A stretch of 64,000 nucleotides of DNA from Paragonimus westermani (lineage: Eukaryota > Platyhelminthes > Trematoda > Plagiorchiida > Troglotrematidae). Below the pieces are notes generated by a model, which saw only the letters and a list, made by a program, of their open reading frames with translations, searched no databases and was not told the DNA's origin. Made by a program: the position numbers and the translations under genes. This document shows positions 57,197-64,000 of the stretch, one piece after another. Location of the stretch: assembly GCA_008508345.1 (NCBI GenBank), contig QNGE01000124.1, forward strand, positions 207,860 through 271,859. The letters run 5' to 3'. Position 1 is the stretch's first letter; every line of letters starts with the position of its first letter.

Positions 57197-58340
57197 TCAA
57201 CAGCTAATGCATTTCTTCAGGCCGGCATATGCGACATGATTAACATACTTGAGGGCAGTCCTATATAAACCCCGTGAAGCGTTCGAAAGGTTCTTGTCTA
57301 TACGGGGGAGAGTGCGCTTAATCATCCTGAAGGCGGCGCATCCCTTTTGTGTTGCCACTCCGTGGCGATGTGCGAAGAATAATTTAGACGTCAACCAGAT
57401 GCCCAAAAATCTCTTAAGTTCGCTTTTCCTGATGTCCATTTTGCTGGGAGCACTATGACTCACGAATATACTACTAGAATCTCCACCGAGTGACATGTGA
57501 TCTCACTTTCATTCACTGGTAGACTCCAATCGTCCAACCAGCGCTTGATCGTGTGAAGTTCAATCTGTAGTGCACTGGGGTCAGTAGCATTCTAGACTTT
57601 CAGGTCTTCGGCGCATAAAAGGGCGTTGCTGGGAATGTTACCTGGAAGGTCGTTAATGTAAATGAGGAATAACAGTGGGCCTGGTAATGACCTTTGTGGA
57701 ACTCACACATAAATGAAAGAGGGAGACAAGAAGTCTTATCCGGTCGTATTTCTAAAAGTTCTATTGTCAAGAAAAGAAGTCATCCAGCTGAAAACCTTTC
57801 CTTGAATAATATAAACCTCCAGTTTATGTTTCAGGAGGTCATCGACGACAAGGTCAAAAGCGTTAGCGGAAAAAGAGAAGATAGTATCTAATAAAAGACC
57901 ACTGTCTATGACCTCCATTAGACTATCCATGAAAATAAGCATGTTTGTTATGCATGCCCTGTTAGGAAGGAAGCCATGCGGAGTAGAAGGGAAAAGATAA
58001 CTTGCTAACAAGTGGTTGAGGATGGCACACTTGAAGGGGAGCCCCATTATGTTGCACGGAATGTCAGTAAAGCTGATTGTCCGATAGCCAGCTTCAAATA
58101 TGGGTGTGACAGCCGGCTCTCTCCATGAACTAGGGAGATCGCCAATCAGGCCTGTTTCTGGAATGGCATCTGAACTGGTTCTACCAAATCCACAGTCGCT
58201 TCCTTGAATATTCTGAGATGGTTCTTGTCAGGACCCACTGCAGCGTGCATATTTACCTTGAATAGAAAGTCTTCAACATCTAGCACAGAAAGCTGAGCGG
58301 TGACCAGTGGTTGCGGGAAGTTCTGCAGCAGCACGATACT
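57197..58340 (-). pseudogene. CR1 ORF2 reverse transcriptase (broken)
   Basis: 58334-58146 has VLDVEDFLFKVNMHAAVGPD, the start of the fingers. 58047-57736 has GFLPNRACITNMLIFMDSLM (same block as at 5180-5240 in the other copy) and a motif A stretch, NAFDLVVDDLLKHKLEVYII, then SWMTSFLDNRTF. The active site is not readable between 57740 and 57500. 57496-57197 has the thumb and C-terminal part: SEKRFLGIWLTSK-type block, VATQKGCAAFRMIKRTLPRI and LKYVNHVAYAGLKKCIS. About 300 bases of decayed 3' coding tail follow. Confidence 0.8.
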
Positions 58341-58919
58341 ATGCTCGTTTAGTAGTGCAACGGTGTAGACAGCCTAGTGAGATGGCTTGAATAATTCGGC
58401 CACAACTAGGGAGTCAGCTGAAGCCTCCCCGTCAGGCAGACGCAAACAGAAAGCTGAAGGTTCAACCTTCCTCAGTTGGGGCATGCACTGAAATGGGAAG
58501 CTTTTGTTCCACGGGCTCTAAGGAGAATCCTATCCTGTACGGATTTGGTGTGCTCATGGTTCCCCGTTTACATCTATTTTGAATAATGTGGAACGCTCTT
58601 AGGTTTTCCGAGTTCTCTGTAAGCTTATGCTTCACAAACAAAATAGGGATTCTTTATCGAGAAAGCAACGTATTGTGCGTGAAAGGAGTGGTCAAAAGGA
58701 GAAAGTGCGCAGGTAACGCGGTACAAATTTGTCCGCTCTCTGAATTGCCCCTTGATACACACTACATTTCAGGTCCACGGAGTCACAGTCAGGAGGAGGT
58801 GAAACTCAGCAGCTTCTCAGGCCCTTAAACTCAGCTTGCCCACAGTTTCGAACTGTTGACCTTTTGCTGGTTGTTGTAACCAGAAACAGATATGATCTAG
58901 CTTTAGCGGAGAAGAGACA

Positions 58920-59610
58920 CTGTGTCCAAGCGGTGGCTTGATCAATGTCCTGCCTACCAGGTGGCCCTCGTTAGTGATGACTAGGTCAAGCAGAGAGGAT
59001 GTTTGACCAAAACGATGTCACGTCGAGGTGCTGAAGTGCTATATCCGCAAATCCTGTCGTATCAGCATCGATGAAGAAGTCGGAAATCCGACTCCACTGT
59101 CCTCCTGAGGAAATGATGCCAGTTTTTCCTGGGTATTTCAGAGCCACATATAATAAGCAGATGACCATTACGTTGTAGGCTTGCGAATTCGTCCAGAATT
59201 ACCAGAAGGAGGCTGTCGTTGGGGACGTCGGATGCGGGGGGACGATAAACAACCCCCGCGCTCGCGGTACCAGCGGAAGCCACAGAGCGTCACATTTATC
59301 ATAGAACTAAAAGCCACCGATAACCGCGCGTGTCGAGAGATACTGCCGGAGGGAAAACGCAGAACACTCCACCAACCCTCGGCCGGAGTCAGCCCGGAAA
59401 TTCAATACACAGAGACGCTCATTTCACTGTCACTGATGTCGCCTCTAAGCCAGGGCTCTGTGAAAGCAGACCTGTAGGGTTTGATATCATGAATTAACTG
59501 TCTTATTTCCGTCAGTCCATTGGACAGACCCAGACAATTCACACACATGTACTTATAAGCTAGTTCCTCGTTGGATTTCGCGAGAAATGCGAAAAGAGTG
59601 TGCGGGTTAC
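58920..59610 (-). pseudogene. CR1 ORF2 endonuclease (broken)
   Basis: It begins near 59560 with YMCVNCLGLSNGLTEIRQLI, the same block as at about 3563-3620 in the other copy. The E-x-W region is seen as AFTEPWLRG. 59283-59062 gives GVVYRPPASDVPNDSLLLVI and LLIICGSEIPRKNW, where the usual G-D-F-N is altered to C-G-S-E. The end has SSLLDLVITNEGHLV and IKPPLGHSV, so the terminal S-D-H is changed to S-V. Inactive. Confidence 0.75.
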
Positions 59611-59639
59611 AGCCTAAGAAAGAAGGCCTGGAGTTGTGG

Positions 59640-61062
59640 AGGCTGTAAAACTGGACTCGATCTGTTCTTCTGAATTGTTCTGGTGGCCGTACTTTGAAGA
59701 TGAGGGCGCGACATCACTGCCTATGTGTACGCCAGCGACCCTGTAGGGTGCTTGACGAACATTCTTGGTGTCGCAATCTGCGACCTCTGCGCCCCTGTTA
59801 AAGTCCACTTCTTGGGAGGATGTTCGGAAGTTTTCACTCAGAACATTTGACCTCTCCGTCTGCTGGGTGTGGGGTTTGAAAGAGGGCGATGTGTGCGGTG
59901 TTTTGGGGCCTTTGATAGAAATTCCTAGTAAGGTGATCTAAGGGAGTGTTTTTGAAGTTGCAAAATGGCGGTCCCGGCAAGCTGATTCCATTCCGTATTC
60001 TTGGGAGGAAGAATTTTCCACAGGGCCATTCTGTGGGTTGTGTAATGAGTGACTCTGAAGATGGTTTTTTGCAATTTCAGTGTCCTTAATTCTCGTGCCT
60101 GTGCTTGGGGCATTGAGCGTTGGAATGACCTCGCAGTCTGTGTCTCAGCTCTCTAACACAGGTACGGGGGTCTGAAGGGATGACTCAGGAGCAGACACCA
60201 CAACATTACTCTTCGCTTGTAGCTTCTGGTTTGCCATGGTACGTGACTTCGCCCTAGTCAGCTTTTCGCGTCTCGTCCTCTCTAGCCGACGGCGATCGAA
60301 TGTCACGCATTTCAGGCTGGCGTTGACGGACTTCGAAGTCACTGTTTTTCCCACCACGGTCTTGGAGCTGAGCATGGTTGGCAAGGTTGCCAAAAAGCCG
60401 AGTGACTTTTTGAGTGTCTTGAGGCACAGCTTGCTCGCAGATGACAGGTTTGTGACGTCCGGGAAAAATAAAGATGGTAAAGCCTATTTGGCTGGCTCGT
60501 TCGAAGAGGCGGCCCCAAAAAACGGCTCTCTTTACTCTTTCATTTTCACTGCCACCCTCTCTATGCGTGCAGTTGACAGAGCGACTGCCTTCTTTACGAT
60601 TGCAACAACAGGGACGGCAAGCGCTATTTACTCAATTAAAGACTGCAGTGCCAGCTTCATTTCAGACAGAGTCCGTTGGTACTTCCTCACCTTACTCCGC
60701 ATGGAAAGAACAGGAGATACAGAGCCAAGAAGAGCCTCACATTTGCAGTGGCAGGACTTCGGTGTCACTCTACGTGCCGTGGCGCGTGTTTGACCAGTCA
60801 CCGTTGAAGCGGTGCTTTGGCTCTCGTCAAACCTTTAGTTCATACAGATAAAACTGGAGGATGAAGAGACTAGCTGCCAGTACTGGTGTTCGTTGAGTCC
60901 AGCGCATTTGAAATGATACCACTTCTGACACTGGTAGCACTGCGTGTCATTCTTCTGGAACGTTTTATAAGTGTACCAAATGCAAGTGCTCGCTGTCTCA
61001 GACAGCGTCCGGCGAGTCACAGCGCTGCCAGATCTAACGCAGACCATTGCTGACAGGGACAA
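59640..61062 (-). pseudogene. CR1 ORF1, PHD-like finger and basic region
   Basis: The frame 61062-60835 ends in the finger: TYKTFQKNDTQCYQCQKWYH and FKCAGLNEHQYWQL. The CxxC (CYQC) and the H-x2-C (HFKC) ligands match those at 2140-2230; the first cysteine pair is reduced to one. Further on, after stops, there is a basic helical segment (60393-60145: TFDRRRLERTRREKLTRAKS) and a serine/proline-rich stretch (SNVVVSAPESSLQTPVP). 59808-59614 continues (EVADCDTKNVRQAPYRVAGV). The plus-strand open frames over 60236-60851 are shadows. This copy shows that finger plus basic region is the family layout. Confidence 0.7.
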
Positions 61063-63369
61063 GCAATAAACAATATAAACGGTTAGTTTTCAGCAATTCA
61101 ATAAAGAAGCGGACACGACAAAGCGGGGAAAATCGAACGCTACGCAACCAAAATAGTTCAACACGTAGCGAACTAGTATGTCATTTTATAACGAATAAAA
61201 GTCACCTCATGCAAGTTTCAATGCGCAGAGCACCAACATGGCAGGAATATGAGTAAAAAACGACTGCAGGTAAATTTGAACCAAACTTTGGATTACCCGC
61301 GGGGCGTCCAGATTCGAATCGGGTACGAAGTGAACGTTTTGCCTTTGTAAATGTTTTTCACACACGCAACATCAGTCCCTTTCGGTCAGCATTGAATAAA
61401 GCGCAGGTAAAACGGTCGACCGATTCCTAATTTCCTGGTCAGCGACGGGGAGGACTACTGCAGGCCCGTTGGGCAAATGAATCCACTGGTGCATGACATC
61501 ACGTGCTTTTCCGACGTTGAGAGTCGGTCACCCTCGAATGGTAGTTACTCAAGCTTACTTTTCTGTTAGACGCACTGTTCGTTCAATACTATGCTGTGGA
61601 GTTCATCTGTAGGCATAGAACCGAGAGAACCCTGTGGCAGATTCCTCGGCGAGTTAACGTACCGCGCGGAATTTATAGCATGTCGTGAGAACATGTTTCC
61701 CCTATGAAACGTCCGGTGGCTCCAGGGAGCACTACCGTCTTACGGGTGACTTTTAAGTGTCTCGAATGAACACCTGGAAGTCACTCAGAAGACGGTCAAA
61801 CGGAAAATTTCCCGTACGAACACTTGTCGGTTTCGCTCTTAATTGCCGTCACTAACGAACTCGTCTTCTTTTCAAGCTCTATTTTAAAGAAATCACGCCC
61901 TCAAGCAGTATAATCGATATATCGGCCATATTTGAGGAACAATGATTTTACGCGGTGAGCATTTGATGAATATTCATGAAATGCACAGAATGGAGGAAGA
62001 TTCATTTGCCAGGTGATTCCTGGTCTCTAATTTTCTATGTCGCCACTGTTCTTCGCGTTCTGCACCCAATTTTGAGAACTTTCTGACATCTGCTCGACAG
62101 TCCCAATCCAAAAACGTAAAACATCTCTCTTATCACGGGAAATACGACAATATACTAATCTGGCAAAATCAAAGAGAATATTGCAGGGATCAATGAAAAT
62201 CGTACGCTTACTAGTCTATGCTGAGTAAGTGACCACAATAAATCAAATTGGACTTGTACACAACTGGGCCAATCATACAAGTTCACGGAATCCAAATAAA
62301 AGTGGAATATCCTGGCTATTATTGGGGATACGACAACATACCACCTCAGTAAAATCATTCACTGTGGCCACACAACTGTTATCTGAACGGAAATTCACCG
62401 TCCGCAACTTTTCGCAGATTACGCCTTCAAATCTCAAAATGCAAATGACCGGTTATTTTTAACATGCGCTCATGAATTAATAGTCATGTACTGCAATTGA
62501 ACAGAAATTAGCTTATGGCAGTTGGCCCCCAAATATCTAACCTGAGTTCCCCTCATTTTTCTCGTTCCTGAAGTCAGAAACCTTGATGCTGAAATGGCTT
62601 CACCAGTGAACTTATTGAATGTCTTAAGTAAGACGCTAAAACGATGGCCGACCATCTTATTGTGCTACTAGGGAAGTTTTATTTGGTGTGCAGTCGTCAG
62701 CCGCAAGATGTTGTTCTTTGTGACCAAGGTAATGACCAAGTTATTTAATTTCCGAAGTACCATTTGCATCCCGGTTGCAACCAGTCGCAGTAAAGAGGCG
62801 AACACAATTTGCGCAAGTAGGTTTACACTGTGGCTGCCGCTCGGCAGTGGGCTTTTCCTCAGGAAAGATCCAACAAGGAGAGGAGGCGGCGAGAAAAGTT
62901 GCCATAATGCAGTTAATTTGTCAGTCTCCGCTGCTCAGCAGAATTTCGGTGAACTGACGGAACTCTTTGTTACTTCAGCAACAACAACATAATCAGACGC
63001 AGGGCGGTCTATTCAACGCAACCCAGCGCACTCTGTGCGAATAAAAGCAACACTGATAACACGGTTAGTGTGAATGGCTCTCGATCGGCCGCTGGACACA
63101 CACAAAAGCGTATGGAACAGCCGATGACGCACTATGTTGACGTATCAGCAGGTAATTTCATTCAGATACTAGCGGATAGCTTCTGGTGGCCAATTTGTTG
63201 AGGTATGTGGACGGATTATACGATATCCAGATAACCAGCTCTTTCACCAAGTAGGTTTTTGTGATATTTACTCCGCTGTGTGCATTGTGTAGCAAGGAGG
63301 CAGTTCAGGACCATTCACTGAGTGACTTGTGCGTCAAGACCTACATACGATTCGCCGACAGGACTAGAC
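61063..63369. other. No recognisable gene
   Basis: Upstream of the CR1 copy (its 5' region on the minus strand may extend into the first few hundred bases). From about 61300 on, the sequence shows only short frames, and I recognise nothing. Confidence 0.45.
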
Positions 63370-64000
63370 TTTCATTATTTCACATCCTCAGCTGAGAGCA
63401 GAGGGTTACTGGGAATGCCGTTTAGGAGGTCGTTGATGCAAATAAGAGATATTTGATGACGTAACCCCGACCACTGAGGGAACCGGGCGAAAATAAAGGG
63501 AGGAGATAAACGCTATGAACCGCTTCTGACCCCGGAAGTTCTTTCCTCAAGGAAAGAAAGAAGTCGGCAATGAACCCCGCTCCACATTTCATCAGCTCTC
63601 AACACGTGTCTGGAAGGACCATGTGGGACAAGGTCGAAAGCCTCAGGAAAACCGTAGAAAGTAGCTTACAAGATGAGATCATCCTCTGTGTCCTCTTTTG
63701 GGCAATCCACGTAAACGCGCATATACGTTACACATGACCGTTTGGGAGAGAAGCCACGCTGCGCAGAAAAAGTGATCGTTCCTTGGTAGCTGTTTGAGGA
63801 TGGCGTGATTCAGAAATTGCACGAGATTCTATTAAGGTTGGTTGATTTGTAGCTGTCAGGGGGATATCTGTCGCTTGTATCGAACTTGGCGTAATCGTAT
63901 TCCCAATGCACGGGGAAAACGCCAGTTCGCATTATCCATGTAAACGGCACGTAGAAACGTCCTGCTTAACTAACTGTTATCTCTTTGAGGACTCTACAGC
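63370..64000 (-). pseudogene. CR1/L2 LINE reverse transcriptase fragment, cut by the window end
   Basis: Minus-strand reading: KFDTSDRYPPDSYKSTNLNR (fingers, about 63870-63900), QRGFSPKRSCVTYMRVYVD (about 63690-63760), FYGFPEAFDLVPHGPSR (motif A, about 63610-63660), FIADFF and LSFLEERTSGVRSGS, then ICINDLLNGIP (about 63410-63440) close to the point before the active site. Several stops interrupt it. The remainder lies beyond the window. Confidence 0.75.

Larger units (their letters stand above)
56890..61062 (-). mobile_element. CR1-clade LINE, near full length, degenerate
   Basis: On the minus strand the order is ORF1 with PHD-like finger (61062-60835) and basic region (to about 59640), endonuclease (59590-58920), RT (58340-57197) and 3' end (to about 56890). 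This is the same layout as the plus-strand copy at 2088-6260, but the sequence is diverged, and it is a different family or an old copy. It is broken in every part. Confidence 0.82.

Noticed and set aside
60236..60851. Two long plus-strand open frames over 60236-60851
   Set aside because: They overlap the CR1 ORF1 region on the minus strand, which has finger and basic-region similarity, so they are shadows.
1..64000. Bacterial-type features, CRISPR arrays, rRNA genes and operons
   Set aside because: No regularly spaced direct repeats with unique spacers, no ribosomal RNA core sequence, no Shine-Dalgarno-linked gene runs. The content is eukaryotic retroelements.

Overview
The window looks like a repeat-rich intergenic or intronic stretch of a parasitic flatworm nuclear genome, most likely a tapeworm or fluke. 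The reasons are CsRn1-clade Ty3/Gypsy elements, CR1 LINEs whose ORF1 carries a PHD-like zinc finger, RTE and R2-like LINE pieces, and scaffold gaps (one N at 32151, four at 49716-49719). I recognised no host protein gene, rRNA gene, intact tRNA gene, CRISPR array or bacterial operon. Almost everything interpretable is a retrotransposon, and almost every element is broken by stops, frameshifts or truncation.

Layout. 137-950 holds an RTE-type LINE tail (-). 2088-6260 is a CR1 LINE (+) with ORF1, endonuclease (EN) and reverse transcriptase (RT). 6539-19548 is a nest of LTR elements: a Gypsy gag piece (6539-7310), a CsRn1-like element (7474-11214) that itself contains a solo LTR (7558-7899), a Gypsy protease-RT piece (11420-12510), and a K02A2.6-like Gypsy element whose halves (12966-15121 and 18640-19548) lie either side of an opposite-strand CsRn1-like element with its LTR (15851-18050). 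21380-22310 is an RTE 5' half (-), and 26591-28990 is a CR1/L2 LINE (-).

30264-35114 is the best preserved element: a Ty3/Gypsy retrotransposon with paired 312-bp LTRs, a primer-binding site, gag, protease, RT, RNase H, integrase and polypurine tract. It contains an RT duplication either side of the single N that is probably an assembly artefact. Then follow two copies of one LINE family (36437-37529 and 38806-39722, -), an R2-like RT (40185-41308, -), a LINE RT relic (46560-47240, -), a foldback around the 4-N gap (49559-49797), a CsRn1-like relic (about 51640-54180, +), a CR1 3' fragment (54240-54991, -), an RTE 5' half with endonuclease (54992-56809, +), a near full-length CR1 (56890-61062, -), and a last CR1/L2 RT fragment at the window edge (63370-64000, -).

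The elements do not act together as a pathway. What they record is the order of insertion. Roughly 20 kb (parts of 0.95-2.1, 19.6-21.4, 22.3-26.6, 29-30.3, 35.1-36.4, 41.8-46.6, 47.2-51.6 and 61.1-63.4 kb) carries nothing I can name. I found no convincing new biological system. The most useful anomalies are a retrotransposon with a near-identical LTR pair but multiply broken genes, the predominance of TGA among its stops, the two nested insertions, and a 295-bp inverted gag repeat that shares its in-frame stops.
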